A stretch of DNA of 64,000 bases, taken from positions 1,860,001-1,924,000 of the forward strand of contig NZ_CP115184.1 of NCBI RefSeq assembly GCF_029395675.1. Direction: 5' to 3'. The notes under the pieces are model-generated. The model saw only the letters and a list, made by a program, of their open reading frames with translations. It ran no database searches and was not told where the DNA came from. Shown here one piece after another: positions 11,857-20,347 of this stretch (positions within the stretch are counted from its first letter, which is position 1; each line of letters begins with the position of its first letter). The DNA is from Janibacter cremeus. GTDB lineage: Bacteria > Actinomycetota > Actinomycetes > Actinomycetales > Dermatophilaceae. The translations under genes and the position numbers were made by a program.

Positions 11857-12102
11857 TCAGCGCCCGAGAGCAGCGCGCAACCGCCCTTCGTCCACGCGCC
11901 AGTAGTCGTGCTGGCGCCCGTCGACGAAGGTCACCGGGATCTCCTCGGCGTACCGGGCGAAGGCCGGGTCGGAGTCGAGAGTGACCTCCTCGAAGGAGTC
12001 GCCGGTCTCCGCGACGACCCGCTCGATGACCGAGCGGGCCTCCTCGCACAGATGGCAGCCGGGCTTGCCGATCATCACCACGCGAGACGTTGGGAGTGGC
12101 AC
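11857..12102 (-). CDS. Glutaredoxin-like thiol-disulfide protein (DUF836 type)
   Basis: 81 residues from a GTG at 12102 with AGGAGG 5 nt upstream. The protein begins VPLPTSRVVMIGKPGCHLCEEARSV; the CHLC motif is a thioredoxin-fold CxxC near residues 15-18, and EEIPVTFVDGRQHDYW is the cis-Pro strand region. It is the size of small glutaredoxin family proteins. It lies 8 bp after the acyltransferase gene and just upstream of rex, the same context as the small thioredoxin-like gene before hemA in mycobacteria (from memory). Partner protein unknown. Confidence 0.85.
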   Translation of the reverse strand: MPLPTSRVVMIGKPGCHLCEEARSVIERVVAETGDSFEEVTLDSDPAFARYAEEIPVTFVDGRQHDYWRVDEGRLRAALGR

Positions 12103-12110
12103 GGATCCTC

Positions 12111-13568
12111 CTAGAAGAAGACGGAGCGGCGGGTGACCAGGACGGAGTAGAGCGTCTGCTGGATCGTCTCGCGCACCTGGTCGGTCAGCTCGAAGACGAG
12201 CATCGGGTCGTCGGCCGCGGCCGGCCCCAGCGAGGCGGTGTCGACGGGCTCGCCGAACTCGATGATCCACTTGCTCGGGAGGGGGACCAGCCCCAGCGGA
12301 CCGAGCAGGGGGAAGAACGGGGTGATCGGCGCGTACGGCGCCCCGAGGAGGCGCGCCACCGTCTTCATGTTGCCGATCATCGGGTAGACCTCCTCGGCAC
12401 CGACGACCGAGCACGGGATGATCGGCACCTCCGAGCGGATCGCCGCGGAGACGAAGCCGCCCCGGCCGAAGCGCTGCAGCTTGTACCGCTCCCGGAAGGG
12501 CTTGCCGACGCCCTTGAACCCCTCGGGCCACACGCCCACGAGCTCGCCGCCACGCAGCAGCCGCTCGGCGTCGGCGTTGGAGGCGAGGGTCGCGCCGGTC
12601 TTGCGGGCGAAGTCCCCGACGACGGGCAGCTGGAAGACCAGGTCCGCACCGAGCATCCGCAGGGAGCGGGCACGCGGGTGGGCGTCATGGATCGCGAGCT
12701 GGGTGATCACCGAGTCGAGCGCGACCGTGCCCGAGTGGTTGGAGACGAGCAGCGCACCGCCCTCGTCCGGGATGTTCTCGATCCCGCGCACCTCCACGCG
12801 GAACCACTTGTCCTTCAGCAACCGCAGGACCGGGAAGACCGTGTGGGTCGTGAAGTCCTCGTCGTAGCCGAAGTCGTCGACGTCGTAGTCACCGCGCACC
12901 CGGCGCTGCAGGAACTCGATCGTGTCGGCGAAGCGCCGCTCCCACTCCTGCCCCGCTGCCGCACCCGCGGCCTGCCCGATGGTCCGGGAGGTCAGCTGAC
13001 CCGCCGACAGCAGCACGGAGAGCAGCTCGGCCAGCCCCGGCACGATGGCCTGGCCGGCGTCCGGCGTCCCGCCGGTGCCGCGGTCGCGCGCGCCGGCGGA
13101 CGGCGTCGGTGCCGCGGACACGGGCCGTGCGGCGGTCGAGGTGGAGCGACGGGCCGGGGGCTTGCGCCGGCCCGTGGAGCCGGACGTCGACGAGCGTTGG
13201 GCCGCGGGCGGGGACCCGTCGGGACCGGACACGACGCGCAGCGCGGGCTTGCGGGAGGCGAGCTTCGCCCCATTCGCCCCGGCCGTGGGTGGGGTGTCGG
13301 TGGGCGACGAGGCGCCGATCAGGGGCGTGCTGCGCCGGCGGGCACGCTCGCCACCGGCGCGGTCGGCCGCTGCGGCGACGGCGCTCGGTCGCGACGTCGT
13401 CTTCTTCTTCGTCGAGGACGTCTTCTTCGCGGCGGCCTTCTTCGCGGGTGCGGCCTTGGTCGGCGACGTGCGAGCCGTCCTCGTACCGGCGGCCTTCTTC
13501 GCGGACTTCCCGGCGGGGGCGGACGACGTCGTCTTCTTCGCGGTCGACCGTCGGGTGCTGTCGGCCAT
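12111..13568 (-). CDS. PlsC-type acyltransferase with long basic N-terminal tail
   Basis: 485 residues. Residues 1 to about 150 are low-complexity, rich in Lys, Ala, Arg, Ser and Thr (AKKAAAKKTSSTKKKTTS), histone-H1-like. The C-terminal part is a 1-acylglycerol-3-phosphate acyltransferase domain: LLVSNHSGTVALD carries the catalytic HxxxxD-like motif (HSGTVALD), GVWPEGFKGVGKPF is the substrate motif, and VPIIPCSVVGAEE the later block. Likely acts on phospholipid precursors at the membrane. It overlaps the epimerase gene by 1 bp (TGATG). The tail is longer than in ordinary PlsC and its role is unknown. Confidence 0.82.
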   Translation of the reverse strand: MADSTRRSTAKKTTSSAPAGKSAKKAAGTRTARTSPTKAAPAKKAAAKKTSSTKKKTTSRPSAVAAAADRAGGERARRRSTPLIGASSPTDTPPTAGANGAKLASRKPALRVVSGPDGSPPAAQRSSTSGSTGRRKPPARRSTSTAARPVSAAPTPSAGARDRGTGGTPDAGQAIVPGLAELLSVLLSAGQLTSRTIGQAAGAAAGQEWERRFADTIEFLQRRVRGDYDVDDFGYDEDFTTHTVFPVLRLLKDKWFRVEVRGIENIPDEGGALLVSNHSGTVALDSVITQLAIHDAHPRARSLRMLGADLVFQLPVVGDFARKTGATLASNADAERLLRGGELVGVWPEGFKGVGKPFRERYKLQRFGRGGFVSAAIRSEVPIIPCSVVGAEEVYPMIGNMKTVARLLGAPYAPITPFFPLLGPLGLVPLPSKWIIEFGEPVDTASLGPAAADDPMLVFELTDQVRETIQQTLYSVLVTRRSVFF

Positions 13569-14620
13569 CACTTCTCGCTCTCGCTGGTGGGCGTCACCGC
13601 GCGCATCGCGGCCTCGGCCGCCTGCACGGCAGTCCATCCGGGCTGGGCGAAGGGCAGGCGGTCCATGACCCGGCCCTTCGTCGCCCGGGCAAAGTCCTCG
13701 TAGGCGGCACGCGTGGAGTACACCGGCTCGAAGCCGAGGTCCTCGCGCATCCTGGTGGTGTCCAGCCCGCGGCCGAAGGTCATCATGTCCAGCTGGTCGG
13801 AGCCGATGTCCACCAGACCGAAGCGCTTGGCCAGGTCGGCGATCGCCCCGGTGGTCATCCGCGGCACGAGCACGTAGGGGCGACCGGCGATGTTGGCGGC
13901 CTGGCAGGCGGTGATGATCCCGTCACCGGCGACGTTGACCGGGCCGAGCCCGGGTGCGTGCACGGCATGGGTCATCGCTGCGACGCAGTCGTCCTCGTGC
14001 ACGAACTGCAGCCGCGCGTCGTAGCCGAAGGGGATCGGGATGACCGGCAGCGAGAAGTGGTCGGTGAAGGCGGTGCGGATCCGCGGACCGATGACGTTGG
14101 CGAAGCGCAGCGTCGTGATCTCCATGTCCGTGCGCCGCCGGGAGAGACCGCGGACGTAGCCCTCGACCTCGACGCTGTCGCGGGCCCACCCGGAGCCGGG
14201 CATCTTCTTCGCCGACATGTCCTCGGTGAACATCGCGGGGTCGCGCGGGCTGGAGCCGTAGACGCCCGCCGTCGACTTCACGACGAGCTTGGTCACCGAC
14301 TCGGCGCGCTGGCACGCAGCGAGCAGCTGCATCGTGCCGATGACGTTGATCTCCTTCTGCGTCGAGCGTCCGCCGCCGGCGCGGGGAGTCGCGATGACGC
14401 CCATGTGCACGACCGTGTCGACGTCGTTGCCGGAGATGATCCTGCTGACCAGGGGGCTGCGGATGTCCGCGCGCATGAACTCGGCGCGTCCGATGCCGTG
14501 CCGCGGGGGGACGACATCGACGCCGATGATGCGCTCGACGCTCTCGTCGCGGCTGAGGCGCCGGGCAAAGGCACCACCGAGGTGGCGGGAGACACCCACC
14601 ACGAGCACGGTCCTGGGCAC
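13568..14620 (-). CDS. NAD-dependent epimerase/dehydratase (SDR family)
   Basis: 350 residues from a GTG at 14620 (VPRTVLVVGVSRHLGGAFARRL) with AGGAGG 6 nt upstream. Extended-SDR Rossmann fold with a GxxxxxG-type nucleotide loop. VVHMGVIATPR, KSTAGVYGSSPRDPAMF and LRFANVIGPRIRTAFTDHF correspond to core SDR segments. The usual YxxxK catalytic motif is not obvious, so enzymatic activity is uncertain. Paired with the acyltransferase gene, as in mycobacteria (galE2-Rv0502, from memory). Substrate not inferred. Confidence 0.8.
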   Translation of the reverse strand: MPRTVLVVGVSRHLGGAFARRLSRDESVERIIGVDVVPPRHGIGRAEFMRADIRSPLVSRIISGNDVDTVVHMGVIATPRAGGGRSTQKEINVIGTMQLLAACQRAESVTKLVVKSTAGVYGSSPRDPAMFTEDMSAKKMPGSGWARDSVEVEGYVRGLSRRRTDMEITTLRFANVIGPRIRTAFTDHFSLPVIPIPFGYDARLQFVHEDDCVAAMTHAVHAPGLGPVNVAGDGIITACQAANIAGRPYVLVPRMTTGAIADLAKRFGLVDIGSDQLDMMTFGRGLDTTRMREDLGFEPVYSTRAAYEDFARATKGRVMDRLPFAQPGWTAVQAAEAAMRAVTPTSESEK

Positions 14621-14760
14621 GGAACACCTCCTGTCGGCAGCGGCGGGAAGCCGCATTGTCCGCAGCCTAACGAGCAGTGCGCACTCGTGGCGCCGGGAAC
14701 GGCCCCATGGAGATGGGGATCACCCGCACCCGGGGCGGGACCGGGTCCGGGGACGGCGAA

Positions 14761-14791
14761 GGGGGCCGCACCGGTCTCCGGTGCGGCCCCC
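14761..14791 (-). terminator. Strong hairpin after the bS22-like gene
   Basis: Perfect 14-bp GC-rich stem with a 3-nt loop (arms 14761-14774 and 14778-14791), 12 bp beyond the stop of the tiny ribosomal-type gene. No clear U-tract follows, as is usual for actinobacterial terminators. Confidence 0.7.
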
Positions 14792-14802
14792 CTCGCGCTG
14801 GG

Positions 14803-14901
14803 TCACTTCTTGTTGCGACGCTGGTGGCGCGTCTTGCGCAGCAGCTTGCGGTGCTTCTTCTTCGCCATGCGCTTGCGTCGCTTCTTGATGACAGAACCCA
14901 T
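14803..14901 (-). CDS. bS22-like / AURKAIP1-COX24 domain mini-protein
   Basis: 32 residues, too short for most gene callers. It reads MGSVIKKRRKRMAKKKHRK and ends LLRKTRHQRRNKK, extremely basic. This is the signature of the small actinobacterial protein found in 70S ribosome structures of mycobacteria (bS22) and related to the COX24/AURKAIP1 C-terminal domain. It sits between a BldC-like regulator and the epimerase gene, the conserved actinobacterial order. It is followed by a strong hairpin. Confidence 0.92.
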   Translation of the reverse strand: MGSVIKKRRKRMAKKKHRKLLRKTRHQRRNKK

Positions 14902-15091
14902 GCGGTCTTCCTTCGTGTCGTCTTCGGGACTTCGGTGACGGCTCGAGCGATGCCGGCCCTGCGGCAGGCCCCACCGAATGCGAGTCAGGCGGGAAGTCTA
15001 ACGCCTCGCGAGCGGTGGCTCGTACCCGCGTGCGGGATCCGCCCGGCCGCGGACAGCCGACAGGTCCATGCCTCGCGGGGTCGGGCTGTGC

Positions 15092-15289
15092 TCAGGCCGT
15101 CTCGATGAAGGAGGTCTCGAGGTACGTGTGGACCGCGTCCTCGGGGACGCGGAAGCTGCGGCCGACACGAACGGCCGGAAGATCGCCGTTGTGCACCATC
15201 CGGTACACCGTCATCTTCGAAACCCGCATGATCGACGCGACCTCAGCCACGGTGAGGAAGCGCACCTCACCCAGAAGATCGTTCGACAT
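15092..15289 (-). CDS. BldC-like small MerR-type HTH DNA-binding protein
   Basis: 65 residues from the ATG at 15289 (MSNDLLGEVRFLTVAEVASIMRVSKMTVYRMV). The excisionase/MerR-like winged helix continues HNGDLPAVRVGRSFRVPEDAVHTYLE. Size and sequence match BldC-type regulators, which bind DNA as head-to-tail oligomers and control development or stress genes in actinobacteria. It is alone between AcuC and the bS22-like gene, with over 150 bp of upstream sequence. Confidence 0.9.
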   Translation of the reverse strand: MSNDLLGEVRFLTVAEVASIMRVSKMTVYRMVHNGDLPAVRVGRSFRVPEDAVHTYLETSFIETA

Positions 15290-15459
15290 GACCACCTCGA
15301 TCTCTGCAGGATCGCACCGCCGGCCGATGTGCCAGCAGTCCTCGACGAGCCCTTGCAGATGTCCACCATAGGTGCTGATGTGGCGGCTGGGAAGACGGAA
15401 CATGAGGGCAATCACCAAAAGTCCATCCGACACGCCGCCCGGCGGGGGAAAATCGGGGC

Positions 15460-16650
15460 TCAGTCGAACCAGACGTCGAGACCGTGGAAGGGGAAGACCG
15501 CCTCGCGGGCGGCCATGATCGCCCGGTCGACACCGTGGTGGGGGTTGTACCCCATGGCCCACGGCTGCACCCAGATCGGCAGATCCTTGTCCGGCAGGTC
15601 CCCCATCGTGGCCGGGCCCTGCTGACCGGCGACGAGCTCGCAGTGGTCCCGCCACTCCTGCGGCACCTCGGTGGCCGCCGGCACGGGACGGTGGGCGGCG
15701 ATCGCGGTCAGGTGGGCCCAGGCCCGGGGGACGGCGTTGGTGAGGTCGTAGCCGCCCCCGCCCAGGGCGACCCACCGGCCCTCGGCGACCTCGTGGGCGA
15801 GGCGGTGGAGGTTGACGGCGGCCTGGCGCTGCGCGTCGAGCGAGATCGACATGTGCGCCAGTGGGTCGTCGCGGTAGGTGTCGCACCCGTGCTGGGTGAC
15901 CAGCACCTGCGGCTCGAAGGCGCGCACGAGCGGCATGGCGACCGAGGTGATGGCCCGCAACCACGGCCCGTCGACGACGCCGGGGGGCAGGGCGACGTTG
16001 ACCGCGGTCCCCTCGGCGCCGACGCCTCCGGTGTCCGCGGGCCAGCCGGTGCCGGGGAAGAGCGTGCGACCGGACTCGTGCACCGAGATGGTGAGCACGC
16101 GGGGGTCGTCGTAGAACATCGCCTCGACACCGTCGCCGTGGTGGACGTCGACGTCGACGTAGGCGACCCGCTCGGCGCCGTTGTCGAGCAGCCACTGGAT
16201 CGCGGCGCCGATGTCGTTGTAGATGCAGAAGCCGGCCGCCCGGTCCGCCATGGCGTGGTGCATGCCTCCGGTGAAGTTGACGCCGTGCTCGACCTCCCCG
16301 GTCCACACCCGGCGCGCGGCCTCGACCGAGCCGGCGACGATGCGGGCGCTCGCCTCGTGGACACCGGCGAAGGCAGGCACGTCCTCCGTCCCGATCCCCC
16401 AGCGTCCGTCGGCGACGTCCGGGTCGGCCGAGATCGCCTTGACGGCCTCGATGTACTGGGGGTCGTGGACGGTGGCCAGGACGTCGTCGCCCGCGATGTC
16501 GACGTCGATGACGTCGACGTGGTCGAAGACCCCGAGGGCTCGACAGAGACGCGCGGTGAGGTCCAGTCGCACCGGCGCCATCGGGTGGCCGACGCCGAAG
16601 TCGTACTTCGTGAAGTCCTCGCCCCAGATGGCGCACGCCTGTGTGCTCAT
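15460..16650 (-). CDS. acuC: AcuC-type deacetylase (histone deacetylase superfamily)
   Basis: 396 residues from the ATG at 16650; a TACCGT box lies 7 nt upstream (16658-16663), suggesting a leaderless transcript. Zn-dependent deacetylase motifs are in order: NFTGGMHHAMADRAAGFC, YVDVDVHHGDGVEAMFY (metal ligands), LTISVHESG, LVTQHGCDTYRDDPL and VALGGGGYDLTNAVPRAW. AcuC family members deacetylate lysines on proteins such as acetyl-CoA synthetase; the substrate here is inferred only from family. Longer in-frame upstream sequence overlaps the divergent TrkA-like gene and is not used. Confidence 0.88.
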   Translation of the reverse strand: MSTQACAIWGEDFTKYDFGVGHPMAPVRLDLTARLCRALGVFDHVDVIDVDIAGDDVLATVHDPQYIEAVKAISADPDVADGRWGIGTEDVPAFAGVHEASARIVAGSVEAARRVWTGEVEHGVNFTGGMHHAMADRAAGFCIYNDIGAAIQWLLDNGAERVAYVDVDVHHGDGVEAMFYDDPRVLTISVHESGRTLFPGTGWPADTGGVGAEGTAVNVALPPGVVDGPWLRAITSVAMPLVRAFEPQVLVTQHGCDTYRDDPLAHMSISLDAQRQAAVNLHRLAHEVAEGRWVALGGGGYDLTNAVPRAWAHLTAIAAHRPVPAATEVPQEWRDHCELVAGQQGPATMGDLPDKDLPIWVQPWAMGYNPHHGVDRAIMAAREAVFPFHGLDVWFD

Positions 16651-16714
16651 GCGAGTGACGGTACCCCGGCTAGGGTCGTGATCGGACGACGACCCGACGA
16701 CCGGAGGAGAGCTC

Positions 16715-17383
16715 GTGGCCCGCACCCGACTGCACAACGAGGACGTGCTCGTGATCGGCCTGGGCCGCTTCGGCGGCGCCGTGGCCACCGAGCTGCACCG
16801 TCTCGGCAACCGCGTCACCGCGCTGGAGCTCGATCCGATGCTCGCGGAGACCTTCCTGGGCCGGGTCGGCCGGATCGTCCAGGGCGACGCGACCTCGGTC
16901 GCGATGATCGAGGAGCTGAAGCCGCACACCTTCTCCGCGAGCGTGCTGGGGGTCGGTTCGTCCATCGAGGCATCGGTGCTCGCGGCCGTCAACCTCATCG
17001 ACAACGAGTCGCCCAAGGTGTGGGCCAAGGCCGTCTCACCGGCCCACGCCCGCATCCTCAACCGCATCGGGGTCCATCACGTCCTCTCCCCCGAGATCGA
17101 GTCGGGCCAGCGGCTGGCGCACCTCATCGGCAGCCGCCTGATGGACTACATCGAGTTCGACGACGGCTTCGCCATCGTGAAGATGACCCCGCCGCAGGAG
17201 GCCGTCGGGTTCACCCTCGAGCAGACCCAGATCCGGCAGAAGTACGGCGTGACGGTCGTCGGCGTGAAGTCCCCCGGTCAGGACTTCACCTACGCCAAGC
17301 CGGACACGAAGGTCCGCAGCGGCGACCTGATCATCGTCAGCGGCCCGACCTCGCTCATCGAGCGGATGGCCGCACGCCCCTGA
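16715..17383 (+). CDS. TrkA/KtrA-type potassium transport regulatory protein
   Basis: 222 residues, GTG start. N-terminal RCK domain with VLVIGLGRFGGAVATEL (GxGxxG, NAD/ATP-binding) and LELDPMLAETF. The C-terminal RCK_C/TrkA_C part is around VGFTLEQTQIRQKYGVTVVGVKSPG and DLIIVSGP. These cytosolic subunits gate TrkH/KtrB potassium channels. No membrane partner gene is in the window. It is divergent from acuC and followed by a pair of 30-bp direct repeats. Confidence 0.9.
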   Translation: MARTRLHNEDVLVIGLGRFGGAVATELHRLGNRVTALELDPMLAETFLGRVGRIVQGDATSVAMIEELKPHTFSASVLGVGSSIEASVLAAVNLIDNESPKVWAKAVSPAHARILNRIGVHHVLSPEIESGQRLAHLIGSRLMDYIEFDDGFAIVKMTPPQEAVGFTLEQTQIRQKYGVTVVGVKSPGQDFTYAKPDTKVRSGDLIIVSGPTSLIERMAARP

Positions 17384-17389
17384 CGCGAA

Positions 17390-17460
17390 CCAGCCCTCGC
17401 AACTGCTTAGGCTCCTGCGGAGACTCGACCCCAGCCCTCGCAACTGCTTAGGCTCCTGCG
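17390..17460. repeat. Pair of 30-bp perfect direct repeats
   Basis: Two identical 30-bp copies at 17390-17419 and 17431-17460 (period 41) between the convergent TrkA-like and acetyltransferase genes. Each contains CGCAACTGCTTAGGCTCCTG. The second copy with its flank has a CTCGCA...TGCGAG inverted repeat, so each may fold weakly. No other copies seen in the window. Confidence 0.7.
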
Positions 17461-17489
17461 AGGACCCGAGTCCAACCCCGTCGCACCGC

Positions 17490-18005
17490 TCAGGCGCGGT
17501 CCTCGCCGAGGGCGAGCACGAGCGCGATCTCCTCCTCGGGGCCGCTCTCGCCGACGACGCGCATCGGGCGACGCTCGTCGGTGGGGCGGAAGCCGAAGCT
17601 CGAGGCGAAGGCCACCGCGCGGCCGTTGTCGGAGCCGACCCAGTAGAACAGGCGGGCGAAGCCCTGCTCCTCGGCGATCCTGGCGCCCTGGCTCACGAGG
17701 TTCGCCGCGACTCCGGCGCCGCGCAGCTTCGGGTTGACCCAGAGGCCGAAGAGCTGGCCGCCGTTCTCCGACTCGCTCTCCGTCGCGTCACCGAGGCTGG
17801 CGACGCCCACGTACTCACCGTCGACCTCGGCGACGAGGCGCGCGCTGCGACGCATGCGCGCCCGCCAGAACTCCTCCGGCTGGTCGGCCTCGTCGGCGTG
17901 GTCGGCGACGAACGCCTCGGGAGATTCCTGCAACGCTTCCAGCCGAAGGGTGCGGTAGATCTCCCACTCGTCCTCGGTCAGCGCGCGCACAGTGATCTCA
18001 CTCAT
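17490..18005 (-). CDS. GNAT family N-acetyltransferase
   Basis: 171 residues. Acetyl-CoA-binding fold with GQLFGLWVNPKLRGAGVAANLVSQGARIAEEQGFARLFYWV; the LRGAGVAANL loop is the pyrophosphate-binding motif, and NGRAVAFASSFGF is the C-terminal strand-helix typical of GNATs. Starts MSEITVRALTEDEWEIYRTLR. Substrate unknown. It lies upstream of nothing obvious and is separated by 63 bp from another acetyltransferase in the same orientation, to which it is only distantly similar (shared LTEDEWE/LTEEDWE opening). Confidence 0.88.
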   Translation of the reverse strand: MSEITVRALTEDEWEIYRTLRLEALQESPEAFVADHADEADQPEEFWRARMRRSARLVAEVDGEYVGVASLGDATESESENGGQLFGLWVNPKLRGAGVAANLVSQGARIAEEQGFARLFYWVGSDNGRAVAFASSFGFRPTDERRPMRVVGESGPEEEIALVLALGEDRA

Positions 18006-18068
18006 GGCTGCACTCTCTCATCCCCGAGGGCGGATTGTGGGTCCGGTCCTCGGAATCGTGGTGACAGT

Positions 18069-18572
18069 TCATGCATTCTTCGCCTTCATGGTCGCGGAAT
18101 CGCCGCTCGGGCGCCAGTGCATGCAGGCGCACCCGTCGGCCCCACTGGCTCCCCCGTCGAAAGCGAACCCCAGGCGGGTGTAGCAGGCCACGGCGCGCGG
18201 GTTGTCGAGCATGACGTGCATCCGCACGCGCTCCGCACCCTCGGCGACGGCCCGGTCACGACAGGCGTCCACGAGCGCGTCGGCGACGCCCGTACCCCGG
18301 GCGTGGCCGGCGACCCACATCGCGACGATCTCCGGGTCGTCCCCCGGATCCAGCCGCAGCAGCGTCGCCGTGCCGAGCGGAAGCCCGTCCTCGCGCTCGG
18401 CGAGGAAGACCGCCTGCCCCGTGCGCTGGCGCCAGGTCTCCTCCGTGAAGGCCACCTCGCGGGCGTAGGTGCTGCCGTACGCGCCGGGGGCATCCAGGAG
18501 CATCGCCAGCCGCACCGCACGCAGCACCTCCCAGTCCTCCTCCGTGAGGAGGCGGACCGAGCACCGGCTCAT
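18069..18572 (-). CDS. GNAT family N-acetyltransferase
   Basis: 167 residues, ATG overlapping the proC stop by 4 bp (ATGA), so coupled to proC. Core: IVAMWVAGHARGTGVADALVDACRDRAVAEGAERVRMHVM, with HARGTGVADAL as the acetyl-CoA loop, and NPRAVACYTRLGFAF at the end. Starts MSRCSVRLLTEEDWEVLRAVRLAML. Substrate unknown. The C-terminus carries GADGCACMHWRP, unusually rich in Cys and Met. Confidence 0.87.
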   Translation of the reverse strand: MSRCSVRLLTEEDWEVLRAVRLAMLLDAPGAYGSTYAREVAFTEETWRQRTGQAVFLAEREDGLPLGTATLLRLDPGDDPEIVAMWVAGHARGTGVADALVDACRDRAVAEGAERVRMHVMLDNPRAVACYTRLGFAFDGGASGADGCACMHWRPSGDSATMKAKNA

Positions 18573-19363
18573 CGGCCGGCGGAGCGGTCCGCGCAGGCCT
18601 TCACCGCGTCGGCCACGGCATGGCGCATCCCGTGCGCCTCGAGCCGGGCGAGGGCGGCCGCCGTCGATCCCCCGGGTGAGGTGACCTGGGTGCGCAGGAT
18701 CGCGGGGTCCTCGCCGGTCTCGACGAGCATCGCGCCGGCCCCGCGCACGGCCTGGGTCGCCATCGCCAGCGCCTGCTGGCGCGTCAGGCCCTGGGCGACA
18801 CCGGCGTCCACGAGTCCCTCGACGAAGAGGTAGACGTAGGCGGGTGCGGACCCGGACATGGCCGTCGCAGCGTCCTGCTGGGACTCCGGCAGCACGAGCG
18901 TGCGCCCGGTCGGTGCGAGCAGCTCGCGCACCCGGGTGACCTGCTCGTCGGTGACGTCCTCGGCCGGGCTGAGCACGGTCATGCCCTGACCGACCTTGGC
19001 GGGGGTGTTGGGCATCGCCCGGATGGCGGCCGTCCCCGCCGGCAGGTGGGCGGCCAGGTCGGCGAGGGAGACCCCGAGCGCCATGGAGACGACGATCGCG
19101 TCCGGGCGAAGGGAGGCCGAGATCGCCTCGAGCAGGTCCGCCACACCGTAGGGCTTGATCAGGACGAGGTGGACGTCCGCCCTGCCGGCAGCCTCCGCCG
19201 CATCGACGACCTCCACTACGGGGTTGTCCGCGTACCTCTCACGCAGCTGGGCCACGCGCTCGGCGCTGCTCTCGACGGCGAGGACCTCCCCTTCGCCATC
19301 GGCCGCGAGCGCCTCGAGGACGGCCCCGCCCATCGACCCGACTCCGTAGATCGCCGTCGTCAT
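18569..19363 (-). CDS. proC: Pyrroline-5-carboxylate reductase
   Basis: 264 residues. Last step of proline synthesis, reducing P5C with NAD(P)H. N-terminal Rossmann loop IYGVGSMGGAVLEAL, then VLIKPYGVADLLEAI, IRAMPNTPAKVGQGM and the C-terminal dimer/active-site region ATAMSGSAPAYVYLFVEGLVDAGVAQGL and QVTSPGGSTAAAL. All family signatures are present. It is followed by an acetyltransferase gene overlapping 4 bp and preceded by a proline dehydrogenase-like gene 43 bp upstream, pairing synthesis and breakdown of proline. Confidence 0.96.
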   Translation of the reverse strand: MTTAIYGVGSMGGAVLEALAADGEGEVLAVESSAERVAQLRERYADNPVVEVVDAAEAAGRADVHLVLIKPYGVADLLEAISASLRPDAIVVSMALGVSLADLAAHLPAGTAAIRAMPNTPAKVGQGMTVLSPAEDVTDEQVTRVRELLAPTGRTLVLPESQQDAATAMSGSAPAYVYLFVEGLVDAGVAQGLTRQQALAMATQAVRGAGAMLVETGEDPAILRTQVTSPGGSTAAALARLEAHGMRHAVADAVKACADRSAGR

Positions 19364-19406
19364 CCGTCGTGCTCCTCGTCGTGGGGGTGTGGGTGGCCCA
19401 GCCTAG

Positions 19407-20342
19407 TCAGCCGAGGCCGGTGAGGACCGCGGCGAGACGGCGCACACCGGAGGGCCGGCGGGCCAGGTCGTGCAGGTACTCGAGCCACTGCGGCCCGTAG
19501 GGCACGAGCACGCGCACGCGGTGCCCGGCGTCGGCCGTGCGCATCTGCAGATCGGGCTGGGCCCCGAGGAAGAACTGGTACTCCAGCCCCTCGGGGCCAC
19601 GACCGGACTGGTCGGCCAGTCCGTCCGCGAGGTCGAGGAGGAGCGGTTCGTGCGTGCCCACGACGGTGTGCACGCCCGAGCCGAGGAGGTGGGCGAGACA
19701 CCGGACGAAGGCCAGATCCGTCTCGTGCGGGTCCTGCCAGCTGACGTCGGCGGGCTCACCCGCTCCCCCACGCACGAGACGCACCCGCGTGCCGGAGGCC
19801 GCCAGACGGGCGACATCGCCCTCGCTGCGGTGGCGTCGCGCGACAACCGATGCGGTGAGGCGCGGGTAGAGCGTACGCGTGGCCTCCACGAGGTCCAGGG
19901 TCGCGTCGGCGGCAGCGATCGGTCCCGAGCGCAGCGTGATGTCGACCCGGTGCGCGTCACCGGCGGCGCAGACCTCGGCAAGCGCCCGCGTGGCGCGGGC
20001 CGCGTCGGTACCGATGCCCAGCTGCTCGGGCGCCAGGTAGATCTCGGAGCGGTAGTCGCCCCCGGAGGTGACAGGCGCGAGGCGCTCGATCGCGGTGACC
20101 GCCTCGGTGACCGTCGCGTCGACCCCGGCCGCACCGTCGGCGGGCGGCAGGAGCGGATGGAGGGCCGCCAGCCGGTTGGTGCGCCGCAGTCGCTGGGCCT
20201 CCGCGACGGCGTCGTCGGTGGCCTCACCGGCGACGAAGCGCGCCCGCGCGGCGGCGACGGGACGGGAGGCCGCGACCCGGTCACGGGTACCGGGGGCGAG
20301 CAGCGCGTCGAGGGTGCGCGCCCACAGTCGGTCGGTACTCAT
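19407..20342 (-). CDS. Divergent proline dehydrogenase-like protein
   Basis: 311 residues from MSTDRLWARTLDALL. The C-terminal half follows the FAD-dependent PRODH barrel: RVRLVRGGAGEPADVSW where the family has RLVKGAY, HTVVGTHEPLLLD where it has ATHD/N, GLEYQFFLGAQPDL for EFQMLYG, and RVLVPYGPQWLEYLHDLARRP for the proline-binding VPYG-W-Y-RR segment. Several catalytic-site residues differ from the consensus, including the Lys of KGAY, so activity or substrate may differ. It sits beside proC and 5 bp from the lipid kinase gene. Confidence 0.65.
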   Translation of the reverse strand: MSTDRLWARTLDALLAPGTRDRVAASRPVAAARARFVAGEATDDAVAEAQRLRRTNRLAALHPLLPPADGAAGVDATVTEAVTAIERLAPVTSGGDYRSEIYLAPEQLGIGTDAARATRALAEVCAAGDAHRVDITLRSGPIAAADATLDLVEATRTLYPRLTASVVARRHRSEGDVARLAASGTRVRLVRGGAGEPADVSWQDPHETDLAFVRCLAHLLGSGVHTVVGTHEPLLLDLADGLADQSGRGPEGLEYQFFLGAQPDLQMRTADAGHRVRVLVPYGPQWLEYLHDLARRPSGVRRLAAVLTGLG

Positions 20343-20347
20343 GGCGC

